Positions 23,001 through 64,000 of a DNA stretch of 64,000 nucleotides are shown one piece after another (the first letter of the stretch is position 1; the number at the start of each line of letters is the position of its first letter). Under the pieces are notes generated by a model. It made no database searches. It was not told where the DNA came from and worked only from the letters and a program-made list of their open reading frames with translations. The stretch is taken from the NCBI GenBank assembly GCA_963070105.1, contig OY718805.1:2192001-2256000 (forward strand). The letters run 5' to 3'. Origin of the DNA: Litomosoides sigmodontis. Its lineage: Eukaryota > Nematoda > Chromadorea > Rhabditida > Onchocercidae. Made by a program: the position numbers and the translations under genes.

Positions 23001-26000
23001 AAACATCAAATGCGGCAGAATTTCAAATTAGGTGAATTTCGTTTTCACCTAATTTGAAATTGGGAAATGCTTTTGTTCAAGGCGCAAATCGCTAACCATC
23101 CCTCTTTCGAGCGATCTCTGCAATCCCTTATCTCTCATTCCGATAATTAAACTATGCAGTTAAATTTGTGGAATAAAATAGCCTATTTATTGCTATGTTA
23201 GAGCAAGAAATACTTTCGCATCTTTTGAAGCAAATAAAATTTTTGAAATTTTACAAATTTCCATTTCTACCACATTATGTTGCACTTTCAAATGTATGCA
23301 GAAATACATTTGTAAAATTTACCGATTCCATGTCAAAATGATAATATGGAAATAAATGGATGAATAGTGTTAAATTATTTGTTTACTTTTCAGCGGAAAT
23401 AAAATACAAGGAAAAAAGCGATTGAGTAAACGTTTGAGAGAAAAAGGAAACGTAAATTAAAATAAATTTTTTTTTAATTTAAAATAGCAAAAAGTGATGG
23501 ATTAATTAGGAATTGTCATTTCTAATTTTATTAGTATTTTAATCATTTCACATTCATCCTTTTTCCTTCTCTGTTACACCTCATAAAATCTAAATTCATT
23601 GCCGCCTATTTCCTCTTTTCCATTCATCAGGCCGAAAAACGGATGCTGCCGAAAATTTTCCAATTCATCTAACTTATCGTCAACTAATCCTTTCTTTCAT
23701 TCTTTTCTCCAATTACACTTTCTTTTTTCCTCCTCCTCCTCCTCCTCCTTCTTCTTCCGTTTCATAGAAATGCCTTCGTCACATTACGAATGAATAAAAA
23801 AGATTTCAATTTAAAAAAAAAAAATGAAAATAAAACTGAGAAGAAAGCGGTCTTTCGATGAAAATTATATCATTTCCACTTTGATATTTCTCGTTGATTT
23901 GATTTGTTTATTTTGATTTAACATAAATAAGTGAATGAATGAATTCATCTTGCACATTCGCACTCTGATCCGGTTTCAATCCGATCGGATCCAGTCTCAT
24001 CTCATCTGCTCTCAGCACTTTTTCTCGTCTTTATTGAATTAATTAAAATTAAATGACATTTCTTATTCTAATCTCTACCGCTCGTCGCTTTCACTTTCCT
24101 GTTGTGTTAATTAACAAGTCGAAATAAACGAATTGTTCTGTTGAAATTTCCTTCATTTCATTTTTATAATTTATAATCACATCCTTTTTTTGCATTTTCA
24201 ACTATTTCATAAAATGAAATACTTCACAAAGTATTTCATAGTATTTCATAAAATAATAAAACGCTTCATAAATATTAAAAGAATAAAAGTAAAAAGTTCA
24301 TAAATACTAGGAGACCATTAGAATAGAGTATTTCATAAAATAAATATAGCATTTTTAAAATACCACATTTTTCATTTAGCAATTTGCCTATCCACTGAAA
24401 TTGTTTATTTGCGTGAATAATTAAGTCTATTATTAATTTTTATGCCTTTATTACACAACTAATAAAACTTTATAACTTCTTACGTTCAATTTCCTTTCCA
24501 GTTCTCTCTTTAGCACCACTAATTTTTCCTTAATTATCTGTTAAATGACGCTGAAATTTGAACAAAATTGCAAAATCAAAATCATTGGTAACGGTGAAAA
24601 TAACTGCTAGTAGTGTTTAAATGTTTAATTTCTACTGATATTTAAATTAAAATTTCGAATTCACAATTTGTTTTATTTAGCTATGAATGGATTAATAGTG
24701 TTGAGCGATGCTCACACAAGTAAAGATGAATTTTTTGTAAAATCTTCTCCAGTAGTTGCTGATCGATGATTTGCTGATCCATTGTTGTCTTACCTTGTCC
24801 CATATTTAAATGAAAATTTAATAAAATTTTCACATACAAAGAGGTGATCAAGGCTAACTATCCAATTGATGTGTTGAAATGCAATTAAATCAATTTGTTT
24901 GCACAAGTTTTTCACTTACCATTTACCGTCAGTAATCTTTTCCATCTCTGATTGTCACAAATTTTATCTCTTAAAAAGAAATTGAAAAATCATTCATTTC
25001 GTTTTTTTTCTTTGTTTCCATAATTAGCCAATTCGTACAAGGCAGTTGACAAATGTAATTTAATAAATTATAATCCTTCAATAAGTGAAATTTGTTTCAT
25101 TTGATAGCTGAGAATTGTAAATTCAACAGCACAGCGGAGTTGCTCTGTTGATTGATAAAATACGACAGCGCTGTGAGCGCTTCTTTTTTCCCACGTATTT
25201 CGACAATTATACAACGAAAAGACGTGACCACATTGATAGTGAGACTACTGGAACATTGACCGTACCGCATAATTAGAGAGTTCAAGAAAAAAAAAATGAA
25301 TAAAATGACCGGCGATATGATTGGATTAGTTAAATGAATAAAATTCAATGGATGTGATATTCCAGGACGAATTTCAAGCATCCCTATTTATTTGTCATTT
25401 ATTTACAAAATAGATGAATGGAAATTGATTTCACCGGATTATCTAATTTTCTTCTCTAATAAAATTTAAATTTCAATGTAAAAAAAAAAATACGAAGTGA
25501 TACAAATCGTATCAGTGTCATAACCAGTTGTATTCATCAGCAGTTGTGTATTCAACTGAGGTGTTCAATAAATTCTGAAAATTTAATTTAATATTTACAA
25601 TGAAAACAAGGCTTTTAATCCTAATTTCTTTTCAGTTCTTTTTTTCTTTTTGCAAAAACTCTCCTAAATAATTTTTCCTCAAATATTTTTGCAAAAAGTT
25701 CCAAAAGTAATTTAGAGAGTAGTTGAGGTAAAGTAATTTAATTTTCAAATATTAACAAAAATATATGAAAATTTTTAAAGTTAAACAAACATTTTGCATG
25801 CTTCCAACAATTTACAGTCAGAACTCTGTCTTCGTGTTTCATCACAAATCACATTTCCTCCTGCGTATTTCACTTGCAGTCAGCAAGCAATCACTTTGTA
25901 AAAGGTATTATCATTTCAGGTCAATGGATATATAATGAATTAAATGATTAGAGATTACTGCTATATCACTTAACATCCGATCCTTGCAGCACTAACTGTT

Positions 26001-28062
26001 GGGATAACTGCCTCTCATTCTTAATTTCCATTGAGAAGTAACAGAAATTTACTTTGTTTAATTTAAGATGAAAAATTTAAATAGTTGAATTTGAAGTATA
26101 AAAGTAAATTTATTCAAAATTTTCAGAGTTAAAATGGGTTGAAAAGAAATTGCTAGGTGGAGAAAGGTAGTGAAGAGATGATTAGGCATGTCTGTTTCGG
26201 CAATCCCTCTCCTCTCGATACGACAAAGATAAAGCGTAACCAAAATGTTCATCATCTGTCCCTCACTTACCCTCTCTCAGTATCATTAAACTTTTATCTC
26301 ACAAATTCATCATTTATCGATCTAATTAGAAAGTCAAATTAGGCACTGTCTCACGTGAGTGACCATTTTTACGTCTAACGTGCAGCCTACATAAATTTTC
26401 TTTTATTACTCCTTCATGTTTTTCAATTTCCGTTATTCCACATTCTCATTCCACACGTGCGTCTTCACATCAGCACAGCGTTCATTAATTGGATGGATTA
26501 AAATAAAATACATTTCTGGCTTCCACTTCTCTTCACAACGAAGATTAAAATAGGTACGTGGATGTTAACTGCATCTTCCAATGCAATTAATTTGATTTAA
26601 ATTTTGCAATTTTTTTTTTGCAAGTTTATCTTTGAGTGAAAAGTAGCCAGTTTGTTTAAATGAACTTACAAACATTCCTGGTAACTGATAACTGCACCAG
26701 TTAGTGTTAATCTACCTATTCGCATTTGAAAATTTGGCGAGACACTTATCCTATCTGTTCAGTTGCATACTTATCCAACTTTTCCAGCTCACATCTGATC
26801 AACAATGATTCATTCCGCAAACTTTTTTTTTTTTGCGAGCATAAAAATGAGAGAAACTTTAAAAAGTTAAGTTGAAAGGAAAAAAACGAACACTTCGCCT
26901 GTCCAAAAGATCTGTTCGAACTAGCCACTTCCCTCATTTTTCAATTAAAATATTTGTTTACCTGATGATTTTGTCGAGAAATAACTTTGTACAGTCGTAA
27001 AATGAGGAAATTTTTATTTTATTGGAACAGCTATTCCGATAGATCATTTGAAGGTCGGGTTAGTGATTATTGTCAAATTATTAATTTCAAATGAAATCCT
27101 CTTTTCTCTTCCAGTCACCTTTCTTTTTCCCTCTCTCTCTCTCTCTCTTGCTCCGTTCATTCTTCTCAGTGTCATTTCAAAATTTCATTTAATGATAGCT
27201 ACATGAAAATTTTTACAGCTAATTAATAAAATTACCACTACATTAAAATATTCCAGCAACACTGTTTCACTTTAAAAATTTCTTTGAAAAAGCAAATTTG
27301 CTAAATTTTCTTTCAAAAATGCTTTAATTAATAAAATTTTAAACCACAATATTTATTGATATTTTTGGCATTATTTTAATTAAAGTAAGAAATGAAATTT
27401 TTTTTCCGCTGACAATTCCCTAGCATTCCAAATTCAAACTTCAAATGATTTTCATTCCGTCAATGAGCGAACCATTCCGTAGCATACAGTTATTGACGAG
27501 GAACAGATGAGTGTGAAATTTTCCCTTTTCTTTATTAAAACGTTATTAACATCACTTGCATCTCACGTACGACCTTGACGTAAAAACTCCTTATTTCCGT
27601 ACATTATTGAGCGTCAAAAGACTTTTGTGTAAACATCCCATCTCGTGTGTCATTTACTCCTTGCAATGTTCCGCGTCCCGTTGCACCTTCCGCATCTCAT
27701 CTCACCTCATCCGTCCTCCTTCCAGGGCGCTCGTTCGCTCGGAACCCTAAAGCCTTTAGCAATGCCGCTTAGCTGCAATGATAAGCTTATCAAAATTTTA
27801 CACTCTTATCAAAAATTTATGAGCAAACGGCGTAACTCATTCACCGATCAATTGTTGTTTACCTGTCCGTCCACCCACACAACCACTTATTTGGATACTT
27901 TTTGCGCCGCAATCGCTCCCATTATTATTCAATTATCGCCTATTTCACCAGCATTAACCGCTCACACTCACAATTATTGTATTAATAACGCTTGTCCTAG
28001 CAATTTTAGCAAAACCTTTTGTTACTAATATTTCCTAATAACAGTATTTTGCGATAGTGTAA
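20008..28062. other. Gene-poor AT-rich region
   Basis: No convincing gene. The first few hundred bases should include the promoter of the minus-strand Tyr-rich gene. I checked exon-like patches around 20474 (small ATG ORF), 21047-21289, 23631-23680 and 27666-28028 on both strands; none joins a second exon in phase or shows a domain. The rest is CT tracts (21888-21930, 27130-27150), ATC repeats (22384-22413), homopolymer runs and one perfect hairpin. Confidence 0.5.
23019..23061. repeat. Perfect 18-bp inverted repeat with 7-nt loop
   Basis: The left arm AATTTCAAATTAGGTGAA (23019-23036) is exactly reverse-complemented at 23044-23061, around TTTCGTT. No terminal duplication or transposase is seen. 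Confidence 0.9.
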
Positions 28063-33301
<5,239 letters not shown>

Positions 33302-33373
33302 CTCCCCGGCCGGGAATCGAACCCGGGTCTCGCACGTGACAGGCGCGGATACTTACCACTATACTACCGAGGA
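33302..33373 (-). tRNA. tRNA-Asp (anticodon GTC)
   Basis: 72 nt on the minus strand. The acceptor stem pairs TCCTCGG with CCGGGGA (one G-U) and has discriminator G. The D-arm contains GTAGTATAGTGGTAAGTA, the anticodon loop is CTGTCAC with GTC at plus positions 38-40 of the 33301 block, and the T-arm contains GGTTCGATTCC. The sequence closely follows animal cytosolic tRNA-Asp. A and B box sequences are intact and no intron is present. Confidence 0.95.
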
Positions 33374-34075
33374 CCTGAAGGAGTTAGCGCATTTATTCTC
33401 TATCTATACGATTTTTCAAAATTTCAATGGAAGAAATTGGAGAAGTGTTTGAAATCCCACACTCAGAATTGTGCATGCATCAAATGGATAGCAAAAATCT
33501 TTCTTGAAAACAAGCCAAAAATAACCGGTAAATGTCAAGTATTAGTAGGGCGTGCTAATTTCAGTGATAAAATTTCCGTCAGTAAAATTGGTGATAAGCA
33601 TCAGTGATACCAGCGTCGGAGAGCAAGCATGAATAGGGACATTTCTGTGGTCACATGTCTAAGCTAACTATATTTTTTCGGCTTTTCAGCCGTTCTTCCT
33701 TGAACATACACTTAATCAATCGCACGGGCGGTTTTGTCCGCACGAGATTTCAAAGGCCATCATTATTTTATTTTCATTATTATCATTTATTACTGTTATT
33801 ATTATCTATTATTATTGCCATTGTTATTGCTCTTATCATTATTGTTATTATTTGTATTACTTTTATTAATGACGGGTAGTAGCAGCGGAGTGAAGTGATC
33901 AAGAGCAATCGGAAAGCACGATTTGTAAACATAAACCATTGTAATGCTGGCATCGCCTGTTATGCAAATTTTGAAATAAACCAGGCGGGTTCATAGCATC
34001 TTACCTGAAATTACGACACTCTTGCCGAAGAATATGACGAGTGTGTTGCTCGAACTGTACTGTGACATAAGCGCA
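33374..34075. other. No gene recognised
   Basis: AT-rich sequence with a degenerate ATT/ATC tract at 33765-33870. On the minus strand an open stretch (QFEQHTRHILRQECRNF) ends in CAG then GTAAGAT near 34010, which looks like an exon end, but no partner exon was found. Confidence 0.4.
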
Positions 34076-34225
34076 TTAACTCACTGACATGTTGCTGCAG
34101 CGGTGTTCTTTGGAGATTTCCATGTAGCTGCAGCGGTGTTCTTTGGAGATTTCCATGTAGCTGCAGCGGTGTTCTTTGGAGATTTCAAAGAACTGGGAAG
34201 TGCTGCCCTCATTGTCCACTGACAT
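34076..34225 (-). CDS. Possible 49-aa ORF built on a minisatellite
   Basis: ATG at 34225 to TAA at 34076. The reading is MSVDNEGSTSQFF, then an 11-residue unit EISKEHRCSYM repeated (three copies, the last ending SNM), then SVS. The 33-bp unit is a multiple of three, so both strands stay open and the frame alone is weak evidence. An internal GTGAGT donor follows NMS. I do not recognise the protein and it may be non-coding. Confidence 0.2.
   Translation of the reverse strand: MSVDNEGSTSQFFEISKEHRCSYMEISKEHRCSYMEISKEHRCSNMSVS
34094..34186. repeat. 33-bp minisatellite, 2.8 copies
   Basis: Units at 34094-34126, 34127-34159 and 34160-34186 (partial) are identical, each starting GCTGCAGCGGTGTTCTTTGG. 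Full identity suggests a recent expansion. Confidence 0.95.
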
Positions 34226-37200
34226 CACTCATTCTATTATGCTGTCGTGACAGTATCAGTGACTGGAAGCATGGATAGTCCGATCGACAACAGATTGAAC
34301 GAGTAGGATTGTTAGAATTTAAAGTGAAGTAGGCACGGTAGGTACGCACGCACGCACTGTTAGAATCGCTTACGTTTGAAAAAATTTACCTCGAAAAATT
34401 CATTTTTTCACACTCATTCCTCTCTCCTTCAGGAAATGATAAATGCGGTTCGGTTGCTTAAAAAAAAAAAGCAAATCTTGTTGAATGACCTTGTCTAGCA
34501 TGAAGCAGTAGGTAGGAGGTAGTAGCATTAAGCGCACTTTTATTTTGACCTTCGCATTAACGATGATGTTGGGGTTAATTGTCCCTGTGCATTTGGAGCA
34601 GGTCAAGCGGCCATTTCTCCTACAGGTGGATACTTTGTGGAAATACAGTTTGTGTGGGAAAATTTGCTATCTCTTCTCACTTATCTGATTTTACTCAAAT
34701 GCTTCACCTTTAATGCTAAAACTTTTTTCTTTTTTTGCTCATTTTGCGCTCAATTTTTAACTTTTTTTTTCTCTTTTTTTAAAATTTAATCTTTTATGAT
34801 ATCATTCATTTGTGCTGCTTTCCACTCGAAAATCACTTGTGCAATTTAGAAAATGTTTGGTTCTGTTTGAGTAAGTGCATAAATAGGCCCAACAGCTACT
34901 TCATAATTTCCATTTTAACTGTCGCTGAATTTAATAATTCCACTTATCATTCACCTTCCGCTGCATCCTTCCTCAATCTCCTCCGCCCTTCAATTTTCAT
35001 CTGAGAAAAAAAAATTCCTAAGATATTTTGAAAAATATCATTACCACTATGCAAATCATAATCCTACTTTCCGTTTAACTGTGAAATTTTAATAAATATA
35101 AAATTTGTTTTAAGAATTTAGTTTTTGCGAAATATGTTCTAAAAAAGAGACAGGGAAAAATGAAAAGAATGTGATTTGGTCGAAGATTTGATCGAATTTT
35201 CGATGTGCAAAAAAACTTCTTTTTCGATCATCTTGTACAGAAATTTTTTTTCAAAAAAAATAAAAAACATGAACACAGAAATTTCAACGATCTGTTCATT
35301 CGTCTGGAAGATGTGCGAAAAGGAGCAGTGCAGTGATAATTTAGTTTCACAATTTCAATTGATGATTGCTTAAGTGTGAAATTCATCAATATCTCAAATT
35401 CATTTTCATCTAAGTTTAAAATCTTTTTCTCTTAAAATTGTTGAATTTTTCAAAGAACATCTCTCTATTTAAAATTTAAATTGAGTTGGTTAGGAAGAGA
35501 TTTGCAAATTTCCATATTAATTAAAATTATCCTCATTAAAATTTCCACCACTATTTTCCGTTCGCCTTCTTTTTTTTTCCACATTTCTCCTCTTCCTTCC
35601 CTCTGACACTTTCCACTCAATCTTTTGATGTCACACGCACTAAATAAATCCTACCAAATATCACTGGACAGAAAGAATCAACTGCGAAATTCTTGAAAAC
35701 AGTTAGTACTGTAACATACTGTATTTGAATGTTTTATTCGACTGCTTCGTCCCTCTGATAGCTGAACCTCTAATAGCTGATCTCTCTGATAACTCTCTGA
35801 TAACAAGTAAGTATTGCTCCAATCATTTAAGTTCTAATTTTTCATAAATAAAGGAATGAGTGATTTTTCCTCTAATCCTTTTTGCGCCTACTGCACTGCA
35901 TTACTTTCTAATTAGCTGGTCATTTTTTTTTATATCGAATTATAATTTAACTATCAGTCTTACTAGCTTACAACGATTCCTTGCTGTTTGTATCTAGCCA
36001 CTGATCAATTTCAAGTAAATAATTCGATAAATAATAATAGCTCATTCCAGTTGCAAATTTTTGTAACTTAAGTTGCCGTTGGTGTTGGTGGATTTAATTT
36101 GTATTTGCTTAAATGATTATCATTATTACTTGAAATTCTTCTGCATTTCTATATTGGCTTTAAAAGTCGTTCCTCCCTCTTCGTTGTAGTTTCAAATAAA
36201 CTTTGAAAAGAAATGGAAAAAAAAAAAGTAAAGAGAGTTAAAATATCAGGTGCAGATGTCTTGATAGATGCACGCTCATGCGTCGACATATGCGCACACG
36301 CGCACACCTACACCGCCCACGCAGGCGCTGTATGAGAGCGCATGCTCACTGTTTGCTTTCTGTGTGTTGAATCAAATTAGCGAAGGATAATTTATATTTT
36401 CAAAAGTAAATAATAAGTTGCAAATTTTTATTCATTAAATTCTTTCGCCTTGTTTTGCTCATTTCATTAATTAATTATTGAAATTAATTTATTACTATTT
36501 TTCATTTTTTCGTTTGTTTCTTTTACCGCTCACTTTATCTTTTCAGTTATTTTCATTTCTCTCAACTTTCTTTCATTCACTGACTACCGCTCATTTGCAT
36601 ATTTCTTCTCTCTCCCCCTTTTTTTTCATTTATTTTCATTATTCGCTAAATATGTTTACATTTAATAGTATTCCATTTAATTTTATGCTATTATAATTAC
36701 TATTATTATCTTATTTCTCACCAGCTACTAATAATTAGTGCTCAATAAAACGGAAATTATATTTAATTTATCATTTTCTGATTTAGTATCGAATTTAACA
36801 CCTGTAAAAAGCTTTTATAAAAACAAATAACTAGACGATTTAATGGCTATTACTTTGGTGCTTTAGATATATTTGAAATAATTTCAGTAAACTCGCCATC
36901 TATTTAGTGATTAGTTATTGTGCTAAACAAGTTTGCAACGTTTCCTCAAGGCATTTCATATTCCGTGCAATTCTCGCAAATCTACAAATTACTTTGTAGT
37001 GTTAGACGAACAACACTGCCTCAGAATTACTGGAATTTTAAATTTGAAATTTGTTATTTCATTTACAATTAACTCACATTCTCAGATCGTTCATTGTGCT
37101 ACTCTGTCCGCAATCATTGTTGCATTTATCAACCAATTGCAGCCGCACTTATCTATCCTCGCCGTAAATCTTCAGTGAACAGCTGTTCGAGAAACTTCAT

Positions 37201-39892
37201 TTCGTATCACTCATTTAATTAAGTCATTAATTCAGTCTAATTCCAGTACTTGAATTCCACATACCTTTTCGCTCGCAAATGCCAACCTGCCTCCCTAATT
37301 TCAAAAATTGTATTTAACCATATACGAGAACATTTTGCACAAAAATTTCATTTCAGTGATCACCATTATTTGTTCTGAAACAAATAAATTTCAAATGAAA
37401 AGATTGAAAGTTGTAAACAAGTCAATTTCAGAACGTCGAACTGCTTCTGTTTATATACTCTCCCAAAATTCACCAAATTACACACATCCATTCACTTGGT
37501 CAGCTGCAACAGATTAAATTTAATACTTTCAAAAGCATTCAAAATAGAAATAAAGCATAAGCCGTTTGATGGACATAAATACTAAAAACAATTGGCAATT
37601 AATTATTCAAATAAATTTACATGTCTGCTCAGTTACATTAAAAAAAACATTTTTTTAGGAGAGCAAAGAAAAGAAAGAATAATGAAGAGAAGTGCTCCAA
37701 ATTTATTACTGAAATACTTAAATGCTGCAACATTTCCTTTATAACATTCATTGTAAGCAAGCAATTTCAAAAAAAAAAGAAAAAATTAGATAAATAGGAA
37801 ATAACGTTGTCACATCAAACAGCTACCGCTTTTGCATTGCTTCACCTATATGCACTACCTTTAATCGAATATTTTCTTTTTGTGAAACGATGAAAAAAAC
37901 TTGATTTTCACGTCAACCAACTTCGCACTTCCGTCTCCTCCTCATAGCACAACTTATTTACACATTCGTCACTCCACCAATCATCATAACAATTATTATC
38001 ATTATCACTATCACTATCATTATCATTATCACCACCACTCTATTGTGTGGTTGCCATCGGTGGTTGTTGCACTTCCTTCCTCCCTTATCACGCACTAACG
38101 TATCTCATATAGTTAGTTCATTTCATCAACTACGTTTACTACTCGTTATATACGTTGTCTCATTTATCATTGCCGTTGTTATCATCGTTATCATTGATCA
38201 TTGATTAGCACATGATTACTGTTATTATTGCTACCATAAGTCATTACGGTAATTAACAGTCCCACTACAATTATCGATATTATTAGTCGTGTTTATGTTT
38301 GTGGAAGAATTTCACGACTACATGATTTATCAGCAAATTTGATATGTTGAAACTCTCGTCCATTTTCCTCTCTCTCTCCCTCACCTCCTTGACAGATTCA
38401 TTTCCACTTATGAAAAAAAAAGACGAAGTACCACTGAGGGAAGATTCTACTTTTTTCACGATCACGCAACATTTCAGTATTTGTTAGCGTTAACCTGAAA
38501 TGTTAGATTTAGTATAATTTATTGGTTGTTATTGTGAATGTCATTACCTAGATCTATTTCAGAGCGATAAGTAATTCCGTCATTTCATATCATCCCATCC
38601 TACCAATCTCATTTTTTTTTGCCACTCAATGACATTAACCTAAATTTTTAAAATTCTCTCATCTCTTTTCTTATTGCTCATTGCCTTATAGCTTTTAATT
38701 AAAGCCTTCAAATTGAGGAAGTTTTTGTCTTTCTCGAAATGGAAATGAAAGCAAAGGAATTGTTAGCAATTTTTTTTTGAGCGCATATTTATGACTCCAA
38801 AGTTTTTTTGTTGCAGCATAAATTAATTGAATTAATTAAATAATTGAAATTTAAAACATTTAATGTTTGCTGCAATTTTGTGATGAAAAAGGTCTAATTA
38901 ATTTGGATTTTAAATTGCAAAATTATTAAATACTATTTTGATAATATAATAGGAAAAATTAACTCATCTCTTTCCTTTTTTGAATCATTCAATCCAATTC
39001 GTTTAATTTTAACAAAATATTTTTCTGAAATTTAAAAAAAGGAATTAATAGCAGTGGTTTTTTCAAGTGTCATCAATCATACAACTTGACGTACGCAATT
39101 TAAGTTTAATGGTTCCTTTTCATTTTTGATATGAGCTTTTTTTCATCGTTTTTTGTTAGAAGATTGAAGTAAATTCGAACTACCTTCAGTTGCAGTTAAT
39201 TGTTAAAAACCTGACTGCTAATTAATTAATTAAACAGTTTGATGTTTTTCTTTCGCTTTTTTCGAAACCTAATTTCATAATGGATTTATCATAAATTAAT
39301 TGAGATAGTTTCAAAATTACTTTTCTTTTTATCTGAGTGGTAGTGAGTTCTTATCTTTCACTGTAATGAATTCTCATTAATCAATCTAACCTGTAAGTTA
39401 GCCCATCAAAATTTCCTCGTTTTTTTCTTTGAGAATAAATTAACAGTGTCTCGGTGATTGATGATGAACTAATTGAGCAAGTATAATTTACGAAGGTTAA
39501 TTTGTTTTTTTTTTCTTCTCAAAAAATATCAATGTAAATCGGTGAGCACTAATTTTCCTCTTCCAAATCTCTTCTTAGGCAATTAATGATTTTGAAAAGA
39601 TTTTTCCCGTCATTTTTGACCTCTTCAAATAAAAAAAAAAACATTTGAAGCAAAAAGTTGAACTATTCAAAAATGGTTTTTTTTTTCCTTTCTCATTTCA
39701 ACAGCCTAATTTCTGCCGTAATCAATCCATATTAATGAGCAGCGAGAAAAAAAAAATGTGTCATTTTTTTTTTTTTTTTTTGTAAAATTATAGGTTAAAC
39801 GTACTTGTATGTTTGCGTGCATAACAAACGATGCATCATTCACAACCAATAAAAATATTAAATTACCGTTTCACAAAGGAAAAGTGAAATAA
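34226..39892. other. Gene-poor region upstream of the RhoGAP gene
   Basis: No convincing gene. ORFs of 60-81 codons (34400-34606, 36933-37178, 37308-37517, 38283-38465) lack domains and splice support. It includes clustered TGATAA/CTGATA motifs (about 35755-35812), an alternating purine-pyrimidine GC-rich patch (about 36270-36345), TTATCA repeats (about 37995-38033) and a long T run (about 39765-39781). It should contain the promoter and any 5'UTR exons of the RhoGAP gene. Confidence 0.45.
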
Positions 39893-63867
<23,975 letters not shown>

Positions 63868-64000
63868 GCTAGGAAATCAATCCTTCATTTATCCTCTTCG
63901 CTGTGATCGCTTGTCAATAGAAAATTAAATTGTTTATTTTTGCTACACGAAATGCATTTCCAAAAATATTCCACTTTGTAAATGTTAAAGGAAATGCTTC
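63868..64000 (+). other. Start of RhoGAP gene 3' flank
   Basis: 133 bp after the stop codon. No clear AATAAA is seen before the window ends, so the 3'UTR probably continues outside. Confidence 0.4.

Noticed and set aside
23019..23061. Hairpin considered as a transposon terminal inverted repeat.
   Set aside because: Arms are adjacent, no target-site duplication or transposase is visible, and I saw no second copy in the window.

Overview
The window looks like nuclear DNA of a nematode, probably a clade III (filarial-type) worm. It is AT-rich and intron-dense, with exons of 12 to about 290 bp, TTTCAG-type 3' splice sites, one tRNA gene, many simple repeats, and two genes with clear worm and human relatives. 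I cannot name the species. All gene models below were built by hand from splice sites, reading-phase agreement and family similarity; no database search was run.

The left 17 kb is gene-dense. A plus-strand gene (905-2320, 5' end unresolved) ends in a BESS-like helical segment. It runs tail to tail into a minus-strand acyl-CoA-binding-domain gene (2393-4064), and the predicted poly(A) signals make the two transcripts overlap. The acyl-CoA-binding gene lies head to head with VPS15/PIK3R4 (4852-16853, about 30 exons, 1387 aa). VPS15 is the myristoylated pseudokinase-HEAT-WD40 scaffold of the class III PI3-kinase VPS34.

From 17.7 to 20.0 kb there is a small minus-strand gene that no single long ORF reveals. 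Four short exons join in phase into a 132-residue protein of about 17% tyrosine, with a possible alternative last exon. I do not recognise the family; this is the best candidate for an undescribed gene here. From 20 to 39.9 kb I see no convincing protein-coding gene. The stretch holds a perfect (TAG)n array of about 907 bp, a tRNA-Asp(GTC) gene, a 33-bp minisatellite, an 18-bp perfect hairpin and many low-complexity tracts.

From 39.9 kb to 63.9 kb there is one long gene (about 24 coding exons, 1064 aa) with an N-terminal helical region, F-BAR, atypical C1 and RhoGAP domains. This is the SPV-1 / ARHGAP45 (HMHA1) / ARHGAP29 / GMIP family. It has a 9.5 kb intron, a compound microsatellite of about 730 bp beginning 22 bp after a splice donor, a probable GC-AG intron, and a C-terminus that fits a class I PDZ ligand. 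The genes are unrelated and no operon is evident.
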